A DNA stretch of 64,000 nt from the NCBI GenBank assembly GCA_031363945.1, contig JANLVJ010000013.1, positions 62,001-126,000 on the forward strand, given 5' to 3'. Below the pieces are notes generated by a model, which saw only the letters and a list, made by a program, of their open reading frames with translations, ran no database searches and had not been told where the DNA came from. Source of the DNA: JANLVJ01 sp031363945 (GTDB taxonomy: Bacteria > Bacteroidota > Bacteroidia > Sphingobacteriales > Sphingobacteriaceae). A program made the translations under genes and the position numbers. Shown piece after piece: positions 8,152-18,098 of this stretch. The number at the start of each line of letters is the position of its first letter. The first letter of the stretch is position 1.

Positions 8152-9486
8152 CTAAAAAACTTCACCCAGGTTTATAAATAGCCCTTTTGAACCATCAAGG
8201 CCCAACCCATAATCAATTGCAATATTGGTATTCGAAAACGTATTCAGTTTTATTCTTAATCCAATTCCAAATGCTGTATTTAAGGTATTGAGTTCTCCAG
8301 AAAGCTTGCGTGAAAATGATTGGGAATTTGCAAATAGCACCCCGCCTAACAGACCGTTATGTGTGATGACATACCTGAATTCAGTTTCAAGATAGAGCAT
8401 CTGGTTATCTCTGAACCTTCCTTGAATAAACCCGCGTCCTGAATTATTATAGGTATCACCTCCTGTATTGGGTAAGTCGAAAAAGGGTGGTTTACCACCA
8501 TAAGTAATCCAGTCATAATTCCAGAAGGCAAAGACACTTCTGCTGCCTCCTATTTTGACATATTTCCTGATATCAAGAATTACAGACTTCCAATTTGAGG
8601 TACTGCCCAGGAACTTTTTGTTACTTCTGAACACAAGATCTGCATATAAGCCCTTTGTAGCATTAATAGGGTTATCACGGGTATCAAACAATGCATTTAA
8701 AGTGATGCCAGAGGCTCGCTCATAAGTTCCAGATCCGTAGCGTTCGAAGGTTGTTTTTCTTGGATTCTTTTTTCTGGCAGCTGATAATATTTCTTCGATA
8801 GTATAGTAGTAATCAAGATCAAACCCTAAACCCATGTAAAAACCAGACACAATTTTTCTAAGTACCGTCGTATATAGTCTGAAGTAAGAGTAGTTGATGG
8901 TATAACCTTTGTTTAATGATGTTCTACCACCAAGACCAAAAGTTTCCTGAGGAAACTTATATAGTCTCCAGTCAGTAATCAGATTATATTTATTTCCTGG
9001 ACTCCAGATATTTGTTTGAATAGGGAACAGGATCTGACCTTCTGAGGTAAAAGTAAGGTTCGTTGAACCTGTAGAAAGATTAGTCGAATCATGATTTTTT
9101 GCAGTATAAAAAGCCAGATTCATCCCTACAAGTGCTGCAAACCCAGTAGTAAGGCTGTAACCTGCCGCTGGTACAATTGAAAGGTGCACAAGCCTTGATG
9201 CCCTCCTGACAGAATCGGCGGTACTTTGCTTTTTATGAACAAGAACCTTCCTGAATAAATCTGCCAGATCAGTTTGCCTGACGCTATCGGTATGTTTAAA
9301 TGGTATTTTCTTATTTGGATTCAAAGTATCTGCTACCTTACAGTTAACGTACAAACAATCGGTAACCCGATAGTTAACGTTAATACGTGAATGAAACAGC
9401 CTTTCTGCTTGGGTAGGGTTAACAAAAAAAAGTATTAAAAATAAGAGATGAATGTGAATTTTAGAACTCATTAATAGTTTCTGCAC
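8152..9486 (-). CDS. BamA/TamA-type outer membrane barrel protein without POTRA domains
   Basis: This is a 444-residue outer-membrane protein. A signal peptide occupies about residues 6-28 (HLLFLILFFVNPTQA), then comes a short Lys/Arg-rich linker. The rest is a 16-strand-type barrel of the surface-antigen class, with LDTRDNPINATKGLY and the lid motif GRGFIQGRFRDN. Its end (DYGLGLDGSKGLFINLGEVF) is typical for Omp85 barrels. No POTRA domains fit before the barrel, so it is one of the short Omp85-like proteins of unknown function. The start may be the second Met (9471). It follows mdh by 16 bases on the same strand. Confidence 0.8.
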   Translation of the reverse strand: MQKLLMSSKIHIHLLFLILFFVNPTQAERLFHSRINVNYRVTDCLYVNCKVADTLNPNKKIPFKHTDSVRQTDLADLFRKVLVHKKQSTADSVRRASRLVHLSIVPAAGYSLTTGFAALVGMNLAFYTAKNHDSTNLSTGSTNLTFTSEGQILFPIQTNIWSPGNKYNLITDWRLYKFPQETFGLGGRTSLNKGYTINYSYFRLYTTVLRKIVSGFYMGLGFDLDYYYTIEEILSAARKKNPRKTTFERYGSGTYERASGITLNALFDTRDNPINATKGLYADLVFRSNKKFLGSTSNWKSVILDIRKYVKIGGSRSVFAFWNYDWITYGGKPPFFDLPNTGGDTYNNSGRGFIQGRFRDNQMLYLETEFRYVITHNGLLGGVLFANSQSFSRKLSGELNTLNTAFGIGLRIKLNTFSNTNIAIDYGLGLDGSKGLFINLGEVF

Positions 9487-9502
9487 TTATAAGATTAAAT
9501 GG

Positions 9503-10438
9503 CTAGGATAGTTTCATTTCATCCAGCACCTGCATAACTTCTCTAACTGCAATCACTGAATCACTCAACAGTTTCTTTTCTTCCGTATTGAGTTTTAATT
9601 CAATGATTTTTTCTATACCGTTTTTTCCCAAGATAACAGGTACTCCTAAATAGACATCTTTTTCTCCATATTCGCCTTGTAACCAGGCGCATACTGGGAA
9701 AATTCTTTTCTGGTCTTTTATGATCGCTTCAACCATTTGTGCCGCAGCTGCCCCAGGAGCATACCATGCGGAAGTTCCCATCAAGTTAACAAGTTCCCCT
9801 CCACCTTTTTTTGTTCTTTCTACGATTGCCTCTAGTGTTGAAGCATCTATAAGCTCTGTGATGGGTATACCGGCTACAGTTGTATATCTTGGAAGAGGTA
9901 CCATGGTATCACCATGACCACCCATAAGTACTGCCTGTATGTCTTTAGGTGAACAACCGAGCTGGTCGGCAATAAATGCACGATAACGGGCTGTGTCTAG
10001 AATTCCTGCCATGCCAAAAACACGTTTCGGATCGGTATGCGCATTCAGATATGCGCAATAGGTCATTACATCAAGCGGATTTGATACCACGATAATAATG
10101 GCCTCTGGAGAATATTTTATCAACTGTTCTGTTACAGTTTTTACGATTCCGGCATTGGTGGCTATCAGGTCGTCGCGGCTCATTCCTGGCTTGCGGGGTA
10201 AGCCAGAAGTAATAACCACTACGGCAGATCCTGCAGTTTTAGAATAATCATTTGTTGAACCGGTAATCCGGGTATCAAATGAGTTTATAGCAGCAGTTTG
10301 CCACATATCAAGTGATTTTCCTTCTGCGATTCCTTCCTTGATATCAAGTAGTACAACTTCATTCACAAGCTCTTTTTGTGCTATTTCATTGGCACACGTA
10401 GCGCCAACATTTCCAGCTCCGACAACGGTAACTTTCAT
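9503..10438 (-). CDS. mdh: malate dehydrogenase (LDH-like type)
   Basis: This NAD-dependent enzyme interconverts malate and oxaloacetate in the TCA cycle. The 311 residues show the Rossmann motif GAGNVGATCANEIA at 7-20. The substrate arginines are in GLPRKPGMSRDDL (Arg82, Arg88) and near Arg151, and the catalytic His175 is in MGGHGDTMVPL. Arg82 in the active-site loop favours malate over lactate. It lies 48 bases from the end of tamL on the same strand and 16 bases ahead of the barrel gene. The neighbours are envelope genes, so the operon link is probably not functional. Confidence 0.96.
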   Translation of the reverse strand: MKVTVVGAGNVGATCANEIAQKELVNEVVLLDIKEGIAEGKSLDMWQTAAINSFDTRITGSTNDYSKTAGSAVVVITSGLPRKPGMSRDDLIATNAGIVKTVTEQLIKYSPEAIIIVVSNPLDVMTYCAYLNAHTDPKRVFGMAGILDTARYRAFIADQLGCSPKDIQAVLMGGHGDTMVPLPRYTTVAGIPITELIDASTLEAIVERTKKGGGELVNLMGTSAWYAPGAAAAQMVEAIIKDQKRIFPVCAWLQGEYGEKDVYLGVPVILGKNGIEKIIELKLNTEEKKLLSDSVIAVREVMQVLDEMKLS

Positions 10439-10486
10439 ATTTATTGAATTAAATCAGATTTAATAGATCCTGTTGCAATATTAGCA

Positions 10487-12799
10487 TTAAAAAGGATAGC
10501 CTATAGCAATATTATAGACTAGGTTATCACGTCTCCAGGCAGCATTTCCAAAATCTATTTTATTTATTACCCAGCGGTTTCCATCAGGTAGATAAGGTAT
10601 TCTAAGCGGAAAGGCTACATCTAACCTGAGTACAAAAAATGAAACATCCACTCTTACGCCCAACCCCGTACCTACAGCAAACTGTTTTAAAAACTCTGAG
10701 CTGAATTTGCTTCCTGGCCTTGACTGATCGGGATGTAAAAGCCAGACATTTCCTGCGTCAATAAAAGCGGCACCTTTAACAATACTGAATAAGTTTGTTC
10801 GCAGTTCTGTGTTTGCTTCAATTTTAATATCTCCTGGTGCATCTGACAGAATAGTTGAAGCTGTAAGTGGTGCCGAGCTGCCAGGGCCCACTGACCTTGC
10901 CCTGAAAGCTCTGATACTATTACTTCCTCCAGAAAAAAATGCTTTTACGTATGGTAAACTACCGGAATTTCCATGTGTATAGCCAAAACCAAGATCAAGA
11001 CGATTTGCCCAGATCAGACCAGGTCTTATTTTCAGGTAATCACGGGTATCGAGTTCAATTTTTGCATACTGTGCATAGGGGTTACCAAATAACTTATGAG
11101 GGTTAAGCGTATCTGATTTACCTTGAATAGCGCCAATCAGGTTTCCTGAAAGATCAATAGAGCCGTTGAAATAAAAATTATTGCGTCTTGAGCGCTCAAG
11201 CTGGTCTGAGTAAGTATAGGTATACGTCGACCCTATAAAAAATTGACTTTCAAAACTTCTCTGCAAAACCCGGTTTTTCTTCAATATAGCGCTAAAGGCA
11301 GCCGTGGTATCGCTTGAATGTACATAGGTAATTGAAATCGGGTAAAGCTGGTGATCTTTTCTGGCTGATTCTTTCCAGGTATAACCAAATAAGAATGTTC
11401 CACTTTTTAAAGAATAAAGACCTGCCCTGTGTACATAGTCATAACTTAGTGAATACCGGGTTTTTGGTACATATTGATTAGTGCTCAGAATATGAAAGGG
11501 TGTTACAAATCTGGGAACATATAAATCAGCTGAGGCACCATATAGCAAGGAATTGCCACTACCTGCCCGGGCACCACTAACCTGGGCTTCGAAGCCTGCA
11601 TAAGCACTGAGTGAAAAAAGATTGGCAGTTTTATTAAAATTGCGGTCACGAAAAGTTGCTCTCAATACTCCACCCTGATTATTGTCTGATTTAGAACTGC
11701 CTGTTATGTCAGCTTTTAATGAATATTTTTGGAAAGGTGTTAAATAATAGGAAGCATTAAGTAATCTGTTGGCTGAAGTTGTATCATTATCTTTAAACGT
11801 GGCTTTCACAAATTTATAAACTCCCAGATTAACAAGGCGGGCAAGGGTTGTATTATGGGCGTTGCGATTATAAAAATCACCCTGCTTCAAAAATATTGTC
11901 GATTCAAGAACTCCTGGTCTGATATAATTATCAGGATCTATAAATCTGAATCCATGTATATAGGCCCGGCCGCTATCTTTTAAAAGCTCATCATCCTTTG
12001 CCAGGGTGAAATTTGAGTAAACAAGGCTTTTATTGATACGGTAAGCATTACCTGCTTTATCAGGAGTCTCATCTTTCAGTACCATCTCAAGATTCACCAG
12101 ATGATTGCCGATCGAACTGTCTGCCTGAATGAGCAAATATTCAGGACTGAAATAGTAAAACCCCTGATTCTTGAGAACTGCATCAATTCTTACACGCTCC
12201 GACTTTAATACTTCAAGATTATAGGCAAGCCCTTTTTTTAATAAAGTTTCTTTAAAAGTGTTGTGAATAGCCGTTGATAACTGATCAGATGTATCGGCAT
12301 CAGGAAATATGACCTGATTTATTATATACTGTGGCCCTGTGAAGGCTTTATACAATACGCTTATCCTGCCTTTTTTTACTACCGTATCAGCTTTATTCTG
12401 TGCCTGAAAAAAGCCTGCACTCTGCAGGTGATTGACAACGAGGCTTGAATTGCGTTTAACATCAAGGGGGTTGAAAAGAACTGGTGCCTCTCCTAATTTA
12501 TCATGAAAGAGGTGGTTAAGTCCTTTTTTATGGGGTTTTGATATGCTCCATAACCAAAGCTTTGGTTGAAGCCCAAGAATTGATGAATTAGGTTTTGGCC
12601 TTAACAGTGACTGCAGATCTAACGTTAATGCCTTCTGGTCTTTTATTTTAGCCAGACCCTTATTGATGACAACTTTGCCCCCAGCATAAAGATGCTGACC
12701 TTTAGCAAGCTTATTTACATTAAAACAACCTGTTATCATCAGGCTTAACCCAAATAATGCTATGCGTGACAAATTGAAAATTACCTTTCTTAAAATCAC
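10487..12799 (-). CDS. tamL: TamL, TamA-like outer membrane lipoprotein
   Basis: This 770-residue protein is the Bacteroidota form of TamA. A signal peptide ends in the lipobox LMITGC with Cys25, then POTRA-like domains span roughly residues 30-380 and an Omp85 barrel forms the rest. The barrel shows GSNSIRAFRARSVGPG and the closing strands around VRVDVSFFVLRLDVAFPLR. With TamB it is thought to move proteins or lipids to or into the outer membrane. The gene overlaps the end of tamB by four bases, so the two are translationally coupled. TamA of Proteobacteria is not a lipoprotein; the lipid anchor is the feature that defines TamL. Confidence 0.88.
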   Translation of the reverse strand: MILRKVIFNLSRIALFGLSLMITGCFNVNKLAKGQHLYAGGKVVINKGLAKIKDQKALTLDLQSLLRPKPNSSILGLQPKLWLWSISKPHKKGLNHLFHDKLGEAPVLFNPLDVKRNSSLVVNHLQSAGFFQAQNKADTVVKKGRISVLYKAFTGPQYIINQVIFPDADTSDQLSTAIHNTFKETLLKKGLAYNLEVLKSERVRIDAVLKNQGFYYFSPEYLLIQADSSIGNHLVNLEMVLKDETPDKAGNAYRINKSLVYSNFTLAKDDELLKDSGRAYIHGFRFIDPDNYIRPGVLESTIFLKQGDFYNRNAHNTTLARLVNLGVYKFVKATFKDNDTTSANRLLNASYYLTPFQKYSLKADITGSSKSDNNQGGVLRATFRDRNFNKTANLFSLSAYAGFEAQVSGARAGSGNSLLYGASADLYVPRFVTPFHILSTNQYVPKTRYSLSYDYVHRAGLYSLKSGTFLFGYTWKESARKDHQLYPISITYVHSSDTTAAFSAILKKNRVLQRSFESQFFIGSTYTYTYSDQLERSRRNNFYFNGSIDLSGNLIGAIQGKSDTLNPHKLFGNPYAQYAKIELDTRDYLKIRPGLIWANRLDLGFGYTHGNSGSLPYVKAFFSGGSNSIRAFRARSVGPGSSAPLTASTILSDAPGDIKIEANTELRTNLFSIVKGAAFIDAGNVWLLHPDQSRPGSKFSSEFLKQFAVGTGLGVRVDVSFFVLRLDVAFPLRIPYLPDGNRWVINKIDFGNAAWRRDNLVYNIAIGYPF

Positions 12800-15700
12800 G
12801 GTTTTAAAGGTTTTATGAATTTCTCCTGTTTCTTGGGGCTAAAGATTTCTACGAATTTATCGTAATCCAGCACAAAAATGAAACTGATACCTGTTTCAAT
12901 AAACTGACCTTCGACATATTCCTGGGTCGCATTTCTTCGGAAAGCTCTCAACCTGTAACGACCGTCTCTTGATAGCTTATATTCAACACTTACATCACCG
13001 ATCAAGGTGCTGGTGCTGGTTTGACTTTGAGATCCTTCAAGTGCTATATCACTTCCTACACTTACACTCAGCCGATCATTAAAGTTTTTAGTAGCTCCAA
13101 TCTTCAAATCTGTCTGTGTTGTTTTTGCACCACTTGAATAATTATTCTGGCTGTTCACATCAAAATTAAGATCTACACCCTTGATCAGGTTTCCTGCAAT
13201 TTTATTCAACTGCTGGCTCATTATTTTTCCAGCACTCTGCCTGGCAATTAGGGCGGCGTCAAACCCCCCGCCTGCGGCACTTTGAAATGGGTTCTGGCCG
13301 ACAAATCTTCCCAAAACAAGCAGTGCAAAAACTTGTTTGTTGAGTTCTGAGGGGTCCTGACGTAATACATCAAGTTGAGCCTGAACGTCAGGATTCAGGT
13401 TACGTTCTCTTTCAGGTAATGAGATACTAAAGGTAATTACTGGTTTTAAAAGCTCTCCATTCATCATCAGATAGAGTTGAAAGGGAAGTAGTTGTTTGTA
13501 TTTTGCCGTAGTTGAGGCATCTGACTGCTGATCCATTAAGTCAATTGCAGGCGCATTTGCCTGATAAATGGCTGTTATATCGACATTCGCAGAAGTTGGT
13601 TCTCCTGTCCAAACGATCGTACTACCTTTTTGGATCTTAAAACTTTTTTTAACAAAACTATTTAGCGATAACTGGTAACTGCCTTCCCCAATTTCATACC
13701 TGCCTGTAAGACTAATTTTTCCACTGGCATCGATAGTTGTGTTCAGGGTCGCCTCACCTTTAACCTTTAAAGCATCACCTGTTTGAGGATCAATAATAAC
13801 GGTGAATTCTGCATCTTTCTGAACATTTAAATTGGCGCTAAAATCAAGACCTTTAAATGCTGAGGTTCTTGGTTTTTTGACTGGCCCTTTCATAACAGTT
13901 TCTTTTTTATTAATGAATTCAACTATTCCATTACTTTCTTTTAATGAAGGGTCATCAACCGGGATAGCATAAGTAAATTTTGTTTTATTATTTAGGGTAA
14001 TATCAGCATCGATTTTTGGTTTATTCAGGTTACCCGTAATATCTATATCACTGTTTAGATAAACCGTACCATAAAATGGGGCAGAAGCACTCGGCTGACT
14101 ATTCAGTATTCTAAAATCTTCTGATGACAGGTTCAGGTCGAACGTATAATCACGGTAATTCTGGGTAAGTACATCTCCGTCAAGATCCAGCTGGTTTTTT
14201 GCTGAATCTAACAAGGTAAAATCTTTAAAATGAATCCCTTTAAGATCGAAATCAATTTTTTGATCGGGCAAACTGAAATAAGAATTCAGATAGGTGAGAT
14301 TGAAACCCATCTTCTTAAATCCGACATTGCCAATTACAAGAGGCCTGGATACAGTTCCACTGATATGAAGCTGACCATCGAGATAACCTTTTGTATGGCT
14401 GATCTGATTTGCCAGATAAACCTGAAGGCTTTTAAGGGTAAGTTTCTTTATTGTTAAATCAGCATCAAAACTACTTTTACCTGTGTCATAATCTCCTTGT
14501 AAGTATAGTTGATTACCATGACCCTGGATGGTTACTTTTGCTGAGTACGTATTTTTAATTTTGTTATTGACCGAAAGCCCGACTGTTCCTAATGTATCTT
14601 TTTTATAACTAAAGTCAGTAATTACAAGATCAGAGGTAAATACAGGGCTATTCATCAGTTTATTAACCAGGGCGTTTCCATTGACCTCTCCCCTGATCAG
14701 TACCGAGTCTTTTTCTAAGAACTTACTGACTGTAGCCAAATCGAAATGGCTGAAGTTAATCTGAATTGGTGAATTGGGCTGGTCTGGAATACTTTTGACT
14801 TCAATTTCAGATTTCTCATGACTTAGGTCGAGATGATGAGCCAGTATACCTGTTTTGCCATACTGAAGTAAATTGTCAGCGGCCACTTTCCAGGGTTGAT
14901 AATTAATAAGCAGGCCTTCAGGTATTAGCTGAAACTGATAGTTGCCCATATGTTCATGAATGATTGCCCCGAGCTGGTATTTTGACTTTTTATTATCGTC
15001 TTCAATATTTAGTGCGGTATGTAAGGTTCCATCCGAGGCAAAGCCTGTAAGATGGGTTGATTCGAGGTCAAATCCAGAACCCGATATGCTATCAACTGAT
15101 AAGACATACGTCAGTCTGTTATCATCCCCGTTTAACCCGAGTTTAAGGTTATCAATGCTAATATCTGCATACTGAATATGCGGGGCCGAAGCATCAAGTA
15201 GTAAAATTTGCCTGAGGCTGTTATAACTACCCTTTAAAATAACAGGGTTAAAAGAAGCAAGCTTCGGGATAAACTTATGCAGGGCCGGAGGGCCCAGAAT
15301 TATTGCGTTAAATTGAAAGTCGGCTGGTTGCTCTTTTAAAAGAGATTTTCGAACAGTAAATGGATAATATTTATTAATCTGCTGGGTTAATTGTGTAGTA
15401 ATGTCGGGCAAAAATAACTGGCCATTGATATCAGCTTTAATAAATTCAGACCTTAACGCTATAGTTTTTACCTCACCGACTGAATGTACTGATAAGTCAA
15501 TAGTGTCTATAGGTATACTTGTAGAGTCAGTATTTAAAAGCAGGTCAGAAACTTTCAATTCACCTTCAGGGTGATTGATATCAAGACGGGGTATATCGGC
15601 TTTTAACATACCATGAAGCCTGATGGTAGTCTTGCTAAAATGCAATGATTTAAAGTTTGAACTATCGAGTTTAAGCTGCAAGTGCAAAGAGTGAACCTTT

Positions 15701-17814
15701 TGGCTGAGGTCTGTTCTACCAATTAGTTTGAAACTCAGATTTGGATCAGGCATTGAAGCCTTCAGTTGAATTTGTTTTGATGCGATGCTTGCATCCAAAA
15801 CTAGATGCTGATATGAATATCCCTTATATTGAGCAAGATCTACCTGCCCCTTAATTGTCGTATTGGCTGTATTCAAACTAAGCCCCCTGCCCTGTACATT
15901 TGCCGACAGACTTATCAACCCGATTTCTTTTATGCTCCCAAGCTTACCAGCCTGTAAGTTTCTAGCCTGCAGGTTTACCTGATAAGAGGTGTCTCTGGCA
16001 ACAGAATTAATTTTCATCATGCCACTGGCATTGATATTTCCCAGACTCGTTAGTAATGCAGCCTGAAAATTTATGTTTTTTAAAGAACCCCTGAACATAG
16101 AACTCACTTTAATATGTTCTGGCAGAATCACCGACTGGGGAATAGTATTTTTTGGAACTAATTTTAATAAATCAGTTTTACTGGTAGAAAAGTCTTGTAA
16201 ATTAACATCAAACAGTAGTTTTTTTATATCAGGCAAACCCCTTAACGTACCACTTACGAGTAGATGAGTTTGACCTAATGTTGATGCTTCAAAGCCTTTT
16301 ATGGTCAGATCATTAACTGAACCACCAACAGATCCACGTAACGAAATTTTTTGAACGTTTCCATTTTTGAATGGGTCAGTTTTTCTAAGGTTCGGCTGAA
16401 AATAGAGAATGTCTTTAAGCCCGATGTAACCAGGTTTGATCTGGATTTCAAGTTTCAACGAGCCAATATTCTGGCTTAAACTTTTAAGTGAGTTATATCT
16501 GAGCTTTAAACTTGTGTTGATACTGCTATTGGCTGTTTCAATTTTTACCTGGTCAGCATTGGTCCGGTGATCGTCAAAATATATACTGCCTCTGGCATGC
16601 TTTAGAATAAATCCAGATTTATCTTTAAGTGCAAGTTCATCGAGATTTACTTTTATGAACGCTGGCTCATAATGAATCTTATTAGCTTTTAACGTTAACT
16701 GGGTCAGGTTTAGATGAGAATAGTCAATGCCAATATTAATAGGTCTGTTATTTTCATTATCGAAGTTAAACTGGTTGTTTTTAAGGCTGATAGTTGTTAT
16801 ATCAACTTTCCAGCCGCTACTATCAGCAGTTGATAATTTCGATCTGTTAGCTTTTGAATCTGGTTTTAAAGCTGATTTGCTGGAAGAATCTAAATTCTTC
16901 TGAATACCCCTGATGATTTGCTTTCCCTTCTTTGTGAGCTTTGTTATGGCCCTGACGCTGGTATCTCCCTTTTTGGGTGCTTTTAGAAATTTGAGTAGTG
17001 TGGCAGTATTACTTAAATCCAACGCTGAGACCTGAAGTTTTTCCTTATTCAGATCAAGGGATAAGTCTTTAATTTGCATCAGGCCTATTTTAGCCGAGGT
17101 TGTTAGTTTCAATATCTGACTATTGAAACCTACTGTATCATTTAAAAGTTCTAACGAATTCAGTTTGATTTTCACACCCGCAGACTGGGTTTTGGTTTGG
17201 GTGACCCCCGGATTTTTAATGCCTGAGGTATCTGGAGTTTCCTGCCTGATATGAGAATCAAGCCCTGACAATAGTAATCCGCCTAAATTAAATGTCATGT
17301 GCTGAAGGTCAAATTTTTCAATATGTGCATGTAACCTTGAGAAATTTAAACGCGCATGATAACCTGTAACCGTATCCTGATAATTAAACCCGATTTTATC
17401 CAACTCAACTTCACTTAGTGAAATGCGTAAGCTACTTGTATCGGGCTTACTGGCAGCCGTAGATTTTGATGAAAATGCTTTTGTAATAAAAGAGAAATTG
17501 AAATCTGATCCCGGGTTTTTTCTATTAATATGACTTTTCAAATCCATAATATCTATTGATCTGATGATAATCTGAGAATGTAGAAGTGCTGGGAGATTCA
17601 GGTTGAGAGCTAATTTTTTACTTTCCAGTAAAGTATCACCCTTTTGGTCAGCAATAAATATATCTTCAATACTGATATCTTTTGGATAAATAATGGATAT
17701 ATGGCCTATTGAAACACGGGTATTAAGTTTATGGTGCAGGTAAACAACCGCTTTATCTTTTAAAAAATTTTGTACTGGACTAAGCTGTACTGCAATTATG
17801 AGTAGTACCGCCAA
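12796..17814 (-). CDS. tamB: TamB, translocation and assembly module (DUF490)
   Basis: This is a very long AsmA/TamB-type protein: an N-terminal inner-membrane anchor, more than 1,400 residues of repeating beta strands that form a periplasm-spanning groove, and a C-terminal DUF490/TamB domain (about residues 1200-1672, with GEGSYQLSLNSFVKKSF and LPFQLYLMMNGEL). It partners with TamL, whose gene overlaps the end. The start is uncertain. The TTG at 17814 lies inside the membrane helix. The frame stays open upstream to the stop at 17920-17922 and encodes a convincing anchor start (KYLRKTIKVVLWLVSGILF). No ATG, GTG or other NTG codon occurs there; only ATA (17886), ATT and ATC could serve. Confidence 0.9.
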   Translation of the reverse strand: MAVLLIIAVQLSPVQNFLKDKAVVYLHHKLNTRVSIGHISIIYPKDISIEDIFIADQKGDTLLESKKLALNLNLPALLHSQIIIRSIDIMDLKSHINRKNPGSDFNFSFITKAFSSKSTAASKPDTSSLRISLSEVELDKIGFNYQDTVTGYHARLNFSRLHAHIEKFDLQHMTFNLGGLLLSGLDSHIRQETPDTSGIKNPGVTQTKTQSAGVKIKLNSLELLNDTVGFNSQILKLTTSAKIGLMQIKDLSLDLNKEKLQVSALDLSNTATLLKFLKAPKKGDTSVRAITKLTKKGKQIIRGIQKNLDSSSKSALKPDSKANRSKLSTADSSGWKVDITTISLKNNQFNFDNENNRPINIGIDYSHLNLTQLTLKANKIHYEPAFIKVNLDELALKDKSGFILKHARGSIYFDDHRTNADQVKIETANSSINTSLKLRYNSLKSLSQNIGSLKLEIQIKPGYIGLKDILYFQPNLRKTDPFKNGNVQKISLRGSVGGSVNDLTIKGFEASTLGQTHLLVSGTLRGLPDIKKLLFDVNLQDFSTSKTDLLKLVPKNTIPQSVILPEHIKVSSMFRGSLKNINFQAALLTSLGNINASGMMKINSVARDTSYQVNLQARNLQAGKLGSIKEIGLISLSANVQGRGLSLNTANTTIKGQVDLAQYKGYSYQHLVLDASIASKQIQLKASMPDPNLSFKLIGRTDLSQKVHSLHLQLKLDSSNFKSLHFSKTTIRLHGMLKADIPRLDINHPEGELKVSDLLLNTDSTSIPIDTIDLSVHSVGEVKTIALRSEFIKADINGQLFLPDITTQLTQQINKYYPFTVRKSLLKEQPADFQFNAIILGPPALHKFIPKLASFNPVILKGSYNSLRQILLLDASAPHIQYADISIDNLKLGLNGDDNRLTYVLSVDSISGSGFDLESTHLTGFASDGTLHTALNIEDDNKKSKYQLGAIIHEHMGNYQFQLIPEGLLINYQPWKVAADNLLQYGKTGILAHHLDLSHEKSEIEVKSIPDQPNSPIQINFSHFDLATVSKFLEKDSVLIRGEVNGNALVNKLMNSPVFTSDLVITDFSYKKDTLGTVGLSVNNKIKNTYSAKVTIQGHGNQLYLQGDYDTGKSSFDADLTIKKLTLKSLQVYLANQISHTKGYLDGQLHISGTVSRPLVIGNVGFKKMGFNLTYLNSYFSLPDQKIDFDLKGIHFKDFTLLDSAKNQLDLDGDVLTQNYRDYTFDLNLSSEDFRILNSQPSASAPFYGTVYLNSDIDITGNLNKPKIDADITLNNKTKFTYAIPVDDPSLKESNGIVEFINKKETVMKGPVKKPRTSAFKGLDFSANLNVQKDAEFTVIIDPQTGDALKVKGEATLNTTIDASGKISLTGRYEIGEGSYQLSLNSFVKKSFKIQKGSTIVWTGEPTSANVDITAIYQANAPAIDLMDQQSDASTTAKYKQLLPFQLYLMMNGELLKPVITFSISLPERERNLNPDVQAQLDVLRQDPSELNKQVFALLVLGRFVGQNPFQSAAGGGFDAALIARQSAGKIMSQQLNKIAGNLIKGVDLNFDVNSQNNYSSGAKTTQTDLKIGATKNFNDRLSVSVGSDIALEGSQSQTSTSTLIGDVSVEYKLSRDGRYRLRAFRRNATQEYVEGQFIETGISFIFVLDYDKFVEIFSPKKQEKFIKPLKP

Positions 17815-18051
17815 AAATAAAATTCCTGAGACTAGCCAGAGAACAACCTTAATAGTTTTTCTGAGGTATTTTAAAAACGTTTCTATCTGCGTAAGGTTAA
17901 AAGTTAAAAAGATAGTATGTCATGATTCACCCTAATTTATACCTGGCCCGGGCCTTTTAAATTTCAGGAAATTTGGGGGATAAAATGAAACTTTAGCAAT
18001 AAATGTTCCAGAAACATGACCAGCGTCTGCTATATTATGGAGGTAATGAAA

Positions 18052-18083
18052 TTGGATTATGAGTTGCTGTTTTTGTAAATTTG
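18052..18083 (+). promoter_or_regulatory. dnaE promoter
   Basis: TTG at 18052-18054, a 21-base spacer and TAAATTTG at 18076-18083 match the Bacteroidota promoter consensus. The ATG at 18099 is 15 bases downstream. The element overlaps an in-frame TTG at 18081, which argues against that codon being the start. Confidence 0.7.
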
Positions 18084-18098
18084 AGCCAAAATAACCCT

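Noticed and set aside
17945..17954. GC-rich palindrome GGCCCGGGCC between tamB and dnaE
   Set aside because: It is short, has no T run or second copy, and could be chance.
18037..18078. 13-codon open frame upstream of dnaE
   Set aside because: It lies upstream of and across the promoter, so it would not be on the dnaE transcript.
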